Source: Prorocentrum cordatum | Lineage: Eukaryota > Sar > Dinophyceae > Prorocentrales > Prorocentraceae | Length of the DNA: 62,000 bases | Assembly (NCBI GenBank): GCA_963575745.1 | Contig: CAUYUJ010019603.1 | Location: 1 to 62,000 of the forward strand | Direction of reading: 5' to 3' | In this document: positions 15,141-25,260 of the stretch, piece after piece | How positions within the stretch are numbered: the stretch's first letter is position 1 | Layout: every line of letters starts with the position of its first letter | Program-made: the position numbers and the translations under genes | The notes under the pieces: generated by a model | What the model saw: the letters and a program-made list of their open reading frames with translations, nothing else | The model's database searches: none | What the model was told of the DNA's origin: nothing

Positions 15141-16589
15141 CATGCACCACGGAAGAGTCTGTGCATGCTTGCGTTGCGCGATTTCTTCGCCTCTCATCTG
15201 GGAGCGCCTCCCAGCGACAACCGACCCGAATCCTCACTGCGGGGCAGATGCAACGCTCGCGATGGATCGACCGGCAGCTCCACGGCGGCGGCGGCGACGA
15301 CGGCTGTGGCGCCGACGGCGGCGCGAGGCCGACGACGACGACGAAGCCCACGAAGACGACGATGACGAGCCCAACGAGGCCGACGAGGACGGCGAGGCCG
15401 ACGAGGCCAGAGAGGCCGAGACCGGCGAGCCCGACGGGGACATTGACGACGTTGGTTTCGCCCACCACGTGCTGCGCGTTGCGGCGGGGCGAGGCACCGC
15501 TGCGGAGGGGCGACCGGCCTGGGCTCCTCGGACAGCTGGGACGTCTCGGAGTCGGCGCCGCCGCCTGTCGGCTGCGGGCGGGCGCCCGATCCTCGCCGCA
15601 GCCGCCACAACTTGATCGGGCTTGTGCTCAGAGTTGGCCTGCTTGCCATGCGGGCCACTACGGGCCTAGCCTCGGGAACCTGGAGGGGAGAGTAGGGCTG
15701 ATACAGAACTCGGGGAACCGCCGCCGCCATCGCAAGGGGGGGGGGAGAGAGGCAGATCTACAGCATGGAGGAGGGAGGAGGGGCGGAGGAGGAGTGAGGA
15801 CGGACGAGGATGGGAGGAAGGAGGATGAGGACGAAGGGGTGCAAAGAATGGGGAAAAGAGAGACGGACTTAAAGGAGGCGGGGGTGTAGGAAGAAGGATG
15901 ATGGACAAACCAAGTGCACGTGTGCCATATCTGACATCTTACCACTCCCACCAAATCCCTTCCCATTGCGTTGTAACTTTTTCAATCCGCCGACTTGAGC
16001 GTCGAGTCCTGGAGGACCCTGATCCCCATATGCAAATTCGTTTACTGCGCAGTCGGTGAGGAGTGCTTTGTACAACATAGAAATAGTACCAAGGATACAG
16101 CGGGAACATAACAACAGTGCCAGAACATATATTCAGACATCGACGCCTGTGCCAATGTGCCAGTAAGTCAATCATTGGCGAGGCCACTTCGAAACACGCA
16201 ACGGCTTTAAAACGATCGCCTTGCGAGTATCAACGCCATTGCAGCTGCGCTGGTGGCGCTTTCCAGAACCACCGTGGATGCGCCCATCGTTTTGAATGAT
16301 ACTTATGTTGTGGTTTCAGCTGGTGCTGCCAACTTACGCGTCCCTACGGTGCGATCTGGGGATCATCAGAACGGCTCCTGCTTGCAATGCACGTGCAAAC
16401 ACACATACGCATATGAACCCGCAACAACAAGTTTACACGCACGCACGCTTACATTGAGCAGAGGCAAAGCGCATCGCAAGCCTGCTCGCCGCTGGGCATC
16501 CAGCAACAAGTATCATAACTCAGCCTGGCGAAAGGCCCAACCCTATGAAGCTGCGGGTAGCGCAAGGCGCGGCCCTCTCAATTACTGTG
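15141..16589. other. No gene recognised; GAC/GAG patch and unique sequence
   Basis: At 15280-15440 a GACGACGAGGCC-like low-complexity patch gives acidic open frames. At 15740-15880 the strand is GGAGGA-rich. The rest appears unique and non-coding. Confidence 0.45.
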
Positions 16590-16865
16590 CGCCGCGGGAA
16601 GAGTGTGCGAACTGGGGGGTGATAGTGCATGCGATCGCGCCAACTGGGCTCTGTAAAGGACTGGCGAACATGTAGCTCCCTAAGCGGCGCAAAACATATG
16701 AGGGGTGGGCCAGCTTGGGGTTGGTGGCGCTTGCACTCGCGCCCGCTGAGGCCGTAGGTGGAACTCACTGAGGGGCACGAAAACGTGTGAGGGATGCGCC
16801 GACATGGCGATGGTAAAGCACGCCACCGCGCCCACGGAAGCCGTAGGTGGAGCTCTCTTCGCAAG
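16590..16865. repeat. Highly diverged copies of the 90-bp repeat
   Basis: Two to three units are recognisable from GCACGAAAACGTGTGAGGG, GATGCGCCGACATGG and GGCCGTAGGTGGA(A/G)CTC. They mark an old, isolated fragment of the family 1.5 kb from the main array. Confidence 0.7.
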
Positions 16866-17560
16866 CTGTTATGATACTAGCAGGGTATGGTTCCCCTCGC
16901 CGTCTGGTCTCTAGCTCATCGCAATGCTTTCAAGCATGCTGTGGCGCTAGCATGCTATTGTGGTGCTTACAAGCGCATTGCTGGTGCTCGCAAGCATTCT
17001 GCGGTGCTCGCTGGCTATGGTGGGACTTGCTGGGTCCAACATACTGCTGGACTTGCATGCATGTCGTGTTTACCAGCTGCTGTGGTACTGCCAGGGTCTG
17101 GCCTCCCTCGCCGTCTGGTGGTCGCAAGCATATCGTGGTGCTTTCAGGCGCGCTGTGCTGCTCGTAGACCTCTTGTGGTGCTTCCAGGCACATCACCGAT
17201 GTTCACGAGCATACTCCGGCGCTCGCAAGCTATTCTGGTACTGGCAGGGTCCTGCATGCTGCTATGCATACTCGTGCCGCTTGCATGCAATTGCCAGGCT
17301 CTAATTTCCCTCGCCGTCTGGTGGTCGCAAACACGCTGCCGCGCTCTCAGGCATTGGTGTTCGCAAGTTGTTGTGGTGCTCAAAGATGCATTCCTGAGAT
17401 ATTTTGCGGTGTGATACTTCGTGTACAGCAGTATGTCAGACCCTGCCAGTATCCAGGTTGCCTGCAAGTGCCACATTATGACTGCGAGCACCAGCGACAA
17501 CAATGGGCTGGTGAGTACCACGATAGCGTGCTGGGGGCTGAAATATGAACGGAAAGACTC
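16866..17560. repeat. Irregular short repeats around CTCGCAAGCAT
   Basis: Motifs such as GGTGCTCGCAAGCATTCTG, CTGCTGTGGT and CCTCGCCGTCTGGTGGTCGC (about 16900, 17105 and 17310) recur at irregular spacing. No coding potential is evident. Confidence 0.55.
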
Positions 17561-17930
17561 ACGAATAGATGTGGGCACGAATGTCTGAAGATGCAAATCA
17601 CATGTGAAGCCTTCCTACCCCAAACAGCCCTGCTGGCTGAAAGGCAGGTTGTTTAGGCATTCGAGCTTCTCCACTCTCCTTGGGACGACAGCTCGCTTAG
17701 AAATTCGTGGCTGGATGGGCCTGCGAAGATGCGCGAAACGTAATGTCGCCAGCCCAACTGGCCACAGGCGTACTATAACCGCTGGTAAGAAGTAGTGTCA
17801 TATTGTAGATTTAAAGTTTGCGCGCGCGCGTGGCAGCACATCGGGTCCCAAGAGGAAAAACGCCCTGGGTAACTGACGGGCCAATCGGATCAGAGATGGT
17901 TTTGCTCCTTGCGCGGTCCTCAGGACCCTC
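17561..17930. other. No gene recognised
   Basis: Unique sequence with a short GCGCGCGCG run at about 17820. Nothing else stands out. Confidence 0.5.
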
Positions 17931-18598
17931 ACCACAGCCAGCAGATAACTCCAAGGGACCTCCAAGACAGACCAAGAGTGGCCCAGGAAAGCAGATCGAT
18001 GAGTGGCATGCCTCAGGCTGCCCCATAAGAGATCCCCATAAGAGGCCTCAAGATAGCCTCGAGGTGGCCCAAGATCATTTAAGATAGCCCCCAAAGAGGC
18101 CTCGGGGAGGCCAAGGAGAGGCTCCAAGACAGCTTAACTAGTCGCCAGAGCGGCCCAAGAGCACGCATCAAGGGGTGACGAGCTCCAACATGACCCCTAA
18201 ACGGTTACAAGTTGCCCCCAAAGAAAACCCCCAAATTCCCCAAGATAGCCCCGAGGTGGCCCCAGATGGGTCCAAGGCAGCCCCCCCAGATGCCTCTGGG
18301 AGGCCAGTCTCTTTAGTTTTCACCATCATATTGACTTTCCTCTCTTTTCGCTTTCTCTGGGCCCCCAGATGGCTCCAAGATCACTCAAGATGGCTCCAAG
18401 TGGAGCCCAGAAAGGCTCCAAGAGGGCTCTGAAAAACCCAAGAGCGCCCTAGGACAGGCTCCAAGACGGCCAACGAGGTCACCAGAGCACCTCTGAGCGC
18501 TGGCCTCACCGGGGGGCAAGTCTTAAGATGACCCCACCACTGTCCCAAGATGCCCGCGGACAGTCCGTGACTTCAAGATCGCCCAATATGGCTCCAAG
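17931..18598. repeat. CCCAAGATGGC/CCAAGAGGCC degenerate repeats
   Basis: Irregular 10-25-bp units such as GCCCCCAAAGAGGCC, GGCTCCAAGATCACTCAAGA and GCCCAAGAGCGCCC fill the region up to the helicase pseudogene. The family recurs at several other places in this window. Confidence 0.75.
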
Positions 18599-21122
18599 TT
18601 GAGCCTGGGAAGGCTCCGAAAGGACTCCGAATACCTCAGCAAGGTCCCCAGAGGACTCGGGGCGGGCGCCGCGCAGGTGGAGGCCCAGAGCATCCGCGCA
18701 CAAGAAGGCTTCGCGAAGCTGGGCGCCAACGCGGTCCTGGAGCATCACTTCGACCCTGAGACGCTCGGGCAAATCTTGCGCTTCGACACCGCCGAACGCG
18801 CGCAGGCCTTCGTCAAGGAACTCAAAAAGGCCGCCACTATGATGGAGAACGGCGCGCTGCCGGGTCCGAGTGACGCCGGCGCGTCGCGTCGCGCTGCCCG
18901 CGCTCTGAAGGACGACGTCCTCGCCTCGTTCAAGGCCCTGCGCAATCTTGACGCAGATGAGCTGAAGGACCTGGTAGAAACCCAACGGAAAGAAGGTTCG
19001 CCAAGGGGGGCACGAAAGATGCGGACGCGCCCGTGGACGACGTCACCGCGCCCGACGACCTCCGGGCAGCGGGCGCTGCTGCGATGCCGGTTGAGGCGGC
19101 GCAGGCGCGGTGGGAGCCTTCGGAGGAGATGCAGCGGCCCAGCGACTTCGTCAAGCGCCTCGTCAAAAAGTTCGAGGACGGCGTGGTCAACCCGAGAACG
19201 GGGCGGCAGGAGCCCCGCCCTCTGAAACCCGACGAGGCCCTGTTCGCCACGGCCTTTGCGAACGCCTGCAACGTGGTGCGGGGCGAGGAACAGAAGATCG
19301 AGGGCGGCAGCGTGGCCGAACACGCGAAGCGGAATACGTTCCAGTTCCTGCTCCTCGGCCAGGGCGGCAGCGGGAATACCGCCATGGTGCAGGAGATCGT
19401 GCTGCCGGCCATGGGCGCACTGTTCCCTCTGGAACCGTGCAAGGCGAATTCGTCCACGCTGATAGTCTGCGCGAAGTGGTCCCAGGCCGCGAACATCTCC
19501 ACGGACGCTCACAAGGCCGTCAGTTGCCACCGGGCGGGTGTCATAGGAGTGCAGTCCTTGAGGAACAAGGACATACCCGCGGGGGGCAAGCTGAAAGCGC
19601 TACAGGACACGTGGGAGGCAGTCAGGTGCTTGATCCTGGGGGAGGTGAGCATGATCTCGCCCAACATGTACAACATGCTAGCCTTCCGGTCCTACCTGGG
19701 ACGCAAGGCCGAGTGGGGCGTGGAAGAGCGGGAATACGACCAGGTCGACGGAGCCTTCGGCCGGATGCCTATCGTGATCCACCGGGGAGACTTCTTGCAG
19801 GTGAAGCCGACAGGAGGCAAGGTGTCGCTCATCTCCAGCTTCGAGGAACTCGCGGCGGTGGGCATCAACCTCGCTCCAGAGTGCCCGGCCGTGATGAAGC
19901 TCTTCTGCAACACGCCGCTGTGCTTCGAGCTCCAGTGGTCCAACCGCTTCAAAGACCCGAAGCTTCGGGATCTCGTGGCGTTCTTGCGCGAGCCGGGGAA
20001 GCAGGTCCCTCCGGCCATCCGGGCCACGTGGAACGCCATGCAACTGAAACCGGATGGTCGCCGGCTCCGGGAGGAAAGGTTCCAGAACGGCCACATGATT
20101 GGGTCCTACTGGGACGCCGTGGCGCGGTGGTTGAACATGTGTGCCCAGCGGGACGCGGACGTCCTGAAGAAGCCCCTCTCCTCGTGCAGGCCGCCGACAG
20201 GTCTGCTCCGACGATGATCGTCAAGGATGCCGCCAAGACGATGAACTGCGCCAGCCCGAAGAACGCTGGTGGCATGCACGGACTCCTCCCGGTGCACGTG
20301 GGCATGCGGATCCGGCTCCTGGAGGCGCTCGACCTCACGAATGGCCTCGCCAAGGATGCAGAGGGGCAGATCGTGCACATCGTCGTGGACCCGCGGGAGA
20401 GGGGCGACGTCGACAAGTCCGAGAGAGACGGGGAGAAGAGGATCTACCTGAAGCGCTTGCCGCTAGGATTCAGGGTGCACATGGAGAAGTACGCGAGCGC
20501 GCCCTTCGTGGACGACCTGAAGCGCCACAACGACAGCCTCACGGGAGACCTCGCGGGCCCGCTGGTGTCCATCGAACCCCGTACGTCGGAGCCGTTCACC
20601 TTCCGCACCTACAAGGTCACCCAGACGGGCTTCCCGTTTTCGCACGGCAGGGTCATCACCGCGGTGGTGTGCCAGGGGCGCACCATGCGGGAAGGCGACG
20701 GGGCGGGGGAATAGCGCTCTGGGGCAGTTTACGGCCAGACCTGCTGGGCGGGAGCAGTCCGCAGCCAGACCTTCTCTCGGTCCCGTGGACTCTCGCCCTG
20801 CGCCGTCGGCTGTCTGGCGCGCTGCTCCCTCGGCCGACATCGCCCAGGCGTGGTCCTGGACTGCGGCCGCCACGAGGTGGGGAACGGCAAAAAGGAGGAC
20901 GACGACTGGTGGCTGGAGCTCTACGTGTTGCTTTCGCGCGCCACACGCCACGAGGACCTCCTGCTCGTGCGGGTGCCGCGCATCGAGTTCTTCCTGGCAG
21001 GGCCGCCGGAGGGCTTGAGGAAGCAGCTGGAGCAGTTTGCTGCGCGTACAAAGCGGTGCAGAAGGGAGGCGACGGCCCTCGCCAGGGAGCTGGGATTCAC
21101 CGCGTTGATCCGCGAGGCTTGA
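18599..21122 (+). pseudogene. PIF1-like SF1B DNA helicase, damaged catalytic motifs
   Basis: PIF1-family helicases unwind DNA 5' to 3' using ATP. A helical N-terminal region (from about 18640) leads into the motor. The P-loop reads LLLGQGGSGNTAM, so the invariant lysine is asparagine. Walker B reads CLILGEVSMISP, with the first acidic residue replaced by glycine. Motif III (VIHRGDFLQVKP), a specificity segment (NTPLCFELQWSNRFKDPKL) and the C-terminal motifs (TAVVCQGRTM, LYVLLSRATRHEDLL) follow. Small frameshifts lie near 18997 and near 20180 (an apparent TC duplication). One GC-AG intron at 20695-20847 restores the frame. The last exon ends at the TGA at 21120-21122. The loss of both nucleotide-binding residues together with the frameshifts argues for a pseudogene. 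No Helitron Rep domain was seen. Confidence 0.85.
20695..20847 (+). other. GC-AG intron of the helicase gene, AGGC at both junctions
   Basis: The upstream exon ends ...CGGGAAG and the intron starts GCGACG. The intron ends CGCCCAG and the downstream exon starts GCGTGG. Joining them gives the conserved run REGVVLDCG, in frame on both sides. GC donors and a short repeat shared by both splice junctions (here AGGC) are known traits of dinoflagellate introns. Length is 153 nt. Confidence 0.8.
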
Positions 21123-21499
21123 CCTGAGGAACGGCCCGTCCGAGCCCCGCCTTCTCTCGACGGTCTGAGTGTTCGGCCTCGCGCCGCGGCCGACCCGTGC
21201 GCGTCGCTGGGACCCTCTCGGGGCGACCAGCGCGCGTCGCGGGAATTCCGCGATGCGCTCTGCCCAGAGCCTCGCTCGCCCCCATCGTCGCTCTGCCCAG
21301 CGGCCACAGCCTTGCTCGCTATCAACTAGCCTCCTCTCTCCCTGTTCCTCCCTCCTTCCTTCCCCCGACGGCGAAAAGCCAGGCCCGCCCTCCCCTCTCC
21401 ATCTCCTGCCCGCTCTCCCCCCTTCCTCCCCCCTCCCCCGTTCCCCTGTCCTCCCCCATCCCGCTCCTTTTGGCGGGTGGCTTCCAAAACAGAACGCTC
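21123..21499. other. No gene seen; pyrimidine-rich patch
   Basis: Sequence after the helicase stop codon becomes CCTC/CTTCC-rich between about 21330 and 21470. No coding region is recognised. Confidence 0.5.
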
Positions 21500-21592
21500 A
21501 GAGTTAGAAGTTCGAAGATCGAAGTTCGAACTCCGAACTTCGAGATTCGCACTTCGAAGTTCGAACTTGGAACTTTGTCGGTTCGAGGCCCT
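21500..21592. repeat. GAAGTTCGAA short-unit minisatellite with hairpins
   Basis: About nine irregular 10-11-bp units built on TTCGAA. They include a perfect 9-bp inverted repeat, CGAAGTTCG / CGAACTTCG, separated by 5 bp. Confidence 0.8.
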
Positions 21593-22414
21593 CCTGGGGA
21601 GTGCGTGTTTGCAACTTCTACCTTTGGAAGCACCCCTCTTCCCCTTCCGTGTCCCTTCCCCTTCCTGCTCCTTCCCCTCCTCCCTCTCGCCTTCCTGCTC
21701 GCCCCCGACGTGGACGCGCCGAGGCGCAGAAGCAATGCCAACAGCAAGCGCGCCTATGCCTGAGCCTCCTGCATGTGCGGTCGTGGGGACGATTACTGAT
21801 GCGGATCGGTACAGCATCGTTGTTAAGACGTCAAAGAATAATCTAATCGGTTAGTTCGCTTCCCAATGTGTTTGGTGTCAGCCGTTGGTGCATTAAGCAA
21901 ACATGGCTCCTTTGCGCGCGTGTTTGCCCCATTGCGCGCTGGGGTTGCGTGGGTGTCAGAGAACGTTAACAGAAGTGCACTTGTGCTTGCGCAGTGTAAT
22001 CTTTCCGAGTGAAAAACACACGCGTGTTCCAGCGTTTACACGTTGGCACGCACGTTGTAAAGAATCTGTGCCGCGTGTTTCCGTGGCCCCTGGGGCCACG
22101 CCACAGAGTTGAGCGAATTGACAGGGCCCCCCCCGCGTGACAGGCGACCGTGCATGAGTAGGTCCATGAAACGGTACACACATAATACTGCGCAGGATAG
22201 CATTCCAAAACATGCGGAACACCTTCCCGAACGGTAGAACATGGGTAGGCTTTAAGGTAGGTGCGTGTTACAAGTCTCTTGGCCCCGCCCAACCGTTCCA
22301 ACCCCCCCTCCTCCAAGCGACCACAGAACGCGCTCTTTCGCATATGTGTGAGGGCATGTATGAGGCGCTCTTCTTCGCTACGCAATGCCATGGCCAGGTA
22401 GGAACAAAAACGCT
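21593..22414. other. No gene recognised
   Basis: A CTTCC-rich patch (21640-21710) is followed by unique sequence. Confidence 0.45.
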
Positions 22415-22816
22415 TCTCCTCCTCCTCCTCCTCCTCCTCTTCCTCTTCCCCCTCTTCCTCCCTTGTATGTCTCCTTCCTCCTCCCTCTCGCTGGGGCATC
22501 CCCAACACCCTCTTCCTTCTACAACTTTTCCCACTCCATTCTCCTCCTCAGCCTCGGGGCTGCAAACAAAGGGGTCGAATCCTCGACGTTGCCTTGCTCC
22601 TCCTTCTCCTCCTCCTCCTTCTCCCTTCTCCTCCTCCCTCCTCCTCCTCCTCCTCCTCCTCCTCCTCCTCCTCCTCCGCCTCCTCCTCCTCCTCTCCTCC
22701 TCCTCCTCCTCCTCCCTCCTCCTCCTCCTCCTCCTCCTCCTCCTCCTCCTCCTCCTCCTCCTCCTCCTCCTCCTCCTCCTCCTCCTCCTCCTCCTCCTCC
22801 TCCTCCTCCTCCTCTC
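22415..22816. repeat. (TCC)n pyrimidine tract ending in CTCAG
   Basis: About 400 nt, nearly all pyrimidine, densest from 22594 on, ending ...CCTCCTCTCAG before unique sequence and the PGK-like frame. Besides being a microsatellite, it has the layout of a polypyrimidine tract plus AG acceptor such as spliced-leader trans-splicing uses. That role is inference. Confidence 0.85.
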
Positions 22817-22938
22817 AGCCGCCGCCCGGGTTCGAGGTTCTGGGCGCGGATACCAATTATCCGCGAACCTCTCTCGGGGCAACTGCCATGCGCGTCGGCC
22901 CGCGCCCGTGAGGCGAGCGGGTCCGGCCGCGACACGAG

Positions 22939-24042
22939 ATGTTTCCTGGGGCGGCCGCACGGCCGGCCCAGAAGCCCCTTGTGGCGGCGCTCTGCCGCCT
23001 GGGCTGGGCCGCGCGGTGCCTCCGGCTAATGCTAATCCGAGGCGCGGACGTCGCCCTCCTGGCGCGCAAGGTCGCGCAGGTGCTGGACGAGAAGATCGTT
23101 GTGAAGAAGTCCGTGGAGGACGTAGGCAACGCCGACCTGAAGGGAAAGACGATGCTGATCCGATGCGGCCTCAACGTGCCCCTGTATGCGGACCAGGAGA
23201 TTACGGATGAGAAACACATCAGGGCCTCGATCCCGAAGGACATCAAGTGCGCCCTGGAGTGCAAGGCCAACGACGAGGTGAAGGGGGAGACCAAGTTTGA
23301 CCCCGAGCAGGCAGAGTGCCTGGCCAGCCTGACGGGCCTGTTCGTAAACGACACGTACGGCACCACGCACCGGGCCCACGCTTCCACCGAGGACGTGACC
23401 GAGCTCCTGGAGATGAGCGTCACGGGCCTCCCGCTGAAGGAGAAGCTGGACAACCTGAAGGGCGCCGTGGTCACCCTGAATGCGGACCGGGAGATCATGG
23501 ACGAGAAGCGCATCACGGCCTCGATCCTGACGACCAAGGGCGCCAAGGTGCTGGAGTACCCCCAACTGGGCCAACCCGAGGACGGGCCCGAGGACAAGCT
23601 CTCGCTGAAACCAGCGGCGAAGAAGCTGGGAGAGCTTCTGAGGAAGGACGCCAAGTGCGCCCTGGACTGCAAGGCCCACGGTAAGGTGAAGGGGGAGACC
23701 AAGATCGACCTCGAGCTGGCAGCCAGACTGGCCAGCATGACAGACCCGTTCGCGAACGGCACGTTCGGCACCGCGCACCGAGCCAGCCTGAACTACCTGA
23801 AGGGACTACCTCAGGAGGAGCTGGACTACCTGAAGGGCGCCGTGGACAGCCCGGTGAAGCCGAGCAGGCTGGATGAGGACTATGTCTCCCAGGATGACGC
23901 GCTACTGGACACCGTAGCGTCGCCCCTCAATTGTGTCGACTCGGTGTTTGGGAGAGGCGCGCGCGCCGGCCGGCCACCTCACACGACTTCGTACTGTGCC
24001 GCGCCTATACCAGACTGGCACACGGCGTCTGGGCCCGTATGA
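22939..24042 (+). CDS. Tandem degenerate phosphoglycerate kinase N-domains
   Basis: A 367-codon open frame from the first ATG after the pyrimidine tract. A hydrophobic/basic N-terminus (residues 1-30) could be a targeting peptide. Residues about 45-165 resemble the PGK N-terminal domain: KKSVEDV, LKGKTMLIRC, NVPLYADQEITDE, HIRASIP, then directly ASLTGLFVNDTYGTTHRAHAS, so the middle of the domain is missing. Residues about 170-310 are a second copy: VTLNADREIMDEKRITASI, LGQPEDGPEDKLSLKPAAK and NGTFGTAHRAS. PGK normally transfers phosphate between 1,3-bisphosphoglycerate and ADP. Here the substrate-binding Asp of the DFN motif is Gly, SHLGRP is lost from copy 1 and altered to PQLGQP in copy 2, and the nucleotide-binding C-domain is absent. 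It is probably inactive and may be a decaying paralogue. The open frame itself is clear. Confidence 0.7.
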   Translation: MFPGAAARPAQKPLVAALCRLGWAARCLRLMLIRGADVALLARKVAQVLDEKIVVKKSVEDVGNADLKGKTMLIRCGLNVPLYADQEITDEKHIRASIPKDIKCALECKANDEVKGETKFDPEQAECLASLTGLFVNDTYGTTHRAHASTEDVTELLEMSVTGLPLKEKLDNLKGAVVTLNADREIMDEKRITASILTTKGAKVLEYPQLGQPEDGPEDKLSLKPAAKKLGELLRKDAKCALDCKAHGKVKGETKIDLELAARLASMTDPFANGTFGTAHRASLNYLKGLPQEELDYLKGAVDSPVKPSRLDEDYVSQDDALLDTVASPLNCVDSVFGRGARAGRPPHTTSYCAAPIPDWHTASGPV

Positions 24043-24150
24043 GGCCAGACAGTTCATGACACTCTCACTTTTCTGTGCCGTGCTGCACCCTCTGCGATGA
24101 GGCTATTAGGCCTCAGAGGGCGGCGTCTGGGCCCGAAGGTGGCCAGACCG
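24026..24150. repeat. Paired GTCTGGGCC...GGCCAGAC repeats, 98 bp apart
   Basis: GTCTGGGCCCGTATGAGGCC (24027) and GTCTGGGCCCGAAGGTGGCC (24125) are each flanked by CCAGAC, so each can form a small hairpin. The stop codon of the PGK-like frame lies inside the first. Confidence 0.6.
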
Positions 24151-24364
24151 CACCTTTTGATTTGTTTCTGCCCTGTGCGAGGAGGCTGCACAGCCTCGGA
24201 GGGCCCTCTCCCAGTGGGCCCCTTCATAAGTTGAGAAGTCCCCCCTAGGCGAGAGACTTCTGTGGGCCTCTTCAAGAAGGGAGGAGGCCCGCGACCGCCG
24301 TGCAGGCAAAGCACGTCGGAAGGACCCTCGGCATGCGTAACTGCGCTCAAGCCCGTGCCCACCA
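24151..24364. other. No gene seen
   Basis: Sequence rich in GGAGGC / GCCTCC inverted motifs, with no coding potential recognised. Confidence 0.4.
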
Positions 24365-24455
24365 CACCTCCTCCCTCCTCCCTCCTTCCCCCCTCCTCCT
24401 CCTCCTCCTCCTTCTCCTCCTCCTCCTCTTCCTCCTCCTCCTCCTCCGCTCGCGA
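24365..24455. repeat. (CTC)n microsatellite
   Basis: Pyrimidine tract of CTC/TCC triplets of about 90 nt. Confidence 0.9.
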
Positions 24456-24675
24456 GAGCGCGCGGGGTGGGTGGGTGGCGCGGATACGGGCTGCCGCCGA
24501 GAGGATTCTGGACGCTTCCTTAAGACATCAAACGTCTGCGACAGCTTCGGGGAAGCTCCCGCACGGGGGAGCGGAGGAGAGATTTCGGGCTTCCACCGGG
24601 TGGAGGAGAGACAGGGACGATGGAAGGGAATCCTAACAACGAGCATCTCGGCGACGAAAGGCCACGCTGGATATC

Positions 24676-24842
24676 TGGCCCTCCTCCTCCTCCTTCTCCC
24701 TCCTTCTCCCTCCTCCTCCTCCTCCCTCCTCCTCCTCCTCCGCCTCCTCCGCCTCCTTCTCCTCCTCCTCCTCTTCCTCCTCCTCCCCCTCCCCCTCCTC
24801 CTCCTCCTCCTCCTCGTCCTCCTCCTCCTCCTCCTCCTCCCT
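24676..24842. repeat. (CTC)n microsatellite
   Basis: Second CTC/TCC tract of about 165 nt, ending at CTCGAGG. Between it and the previous tract (24456-24675) no gene is seen. Confidence 0.9.
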
Positions 24843-25260
24843 CGAGGTTTCCCCCCGCGCCTCGCGCTCTCGCGTCGAAGCCCTGGAGAGAGGGACAGCT
24901 CTCCGATCCAGACCGCGGAGCGCCATCATCCTATGTGCCCCTGCGGGTGACGTGGGCACCCTCGGCGGGGCGGCGCGGGCGCCCGCGGCGGCGACGCCGA
25001 CGCCAGCGAGCGTTAGCGCATGCGTCAGCGAACGACGGGGACCTCGAGGCGGGCGCGTGCTGCCGAGCGGCGCGGCGCGTGCGGGCGCGGCGAGCGCTCG
25101 CGCTGGGGCGCAGGCAGCTGGCTGCGGGGAGCGGACCTCGGGCTCCTGCGAGCCGCCAGCTCGGCGCGGCAAGCGCGGCAAGCGGCGGCGCTCGCACTGG
25201 TGCACGGCGCCCGCACCTGGCGCGCAGCAGCCTGCGTGGGGCGCGCCGCGGGCTGCCAAC
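24843..25260. other. GC-rich sequence 3' of the carrier gene
   Basis: Follows the minus-strand carrier stop codon. It is GC-rich, with overlapping open frames and no domain. No poly(A) remnant is visible here. Confidence 0.5.

Noticed and set aside
22415-22816. Poly-Ser/Leu/Pro frames across the TCC tract
   Set aside because: Simple-sequence artefacts open in all frames.
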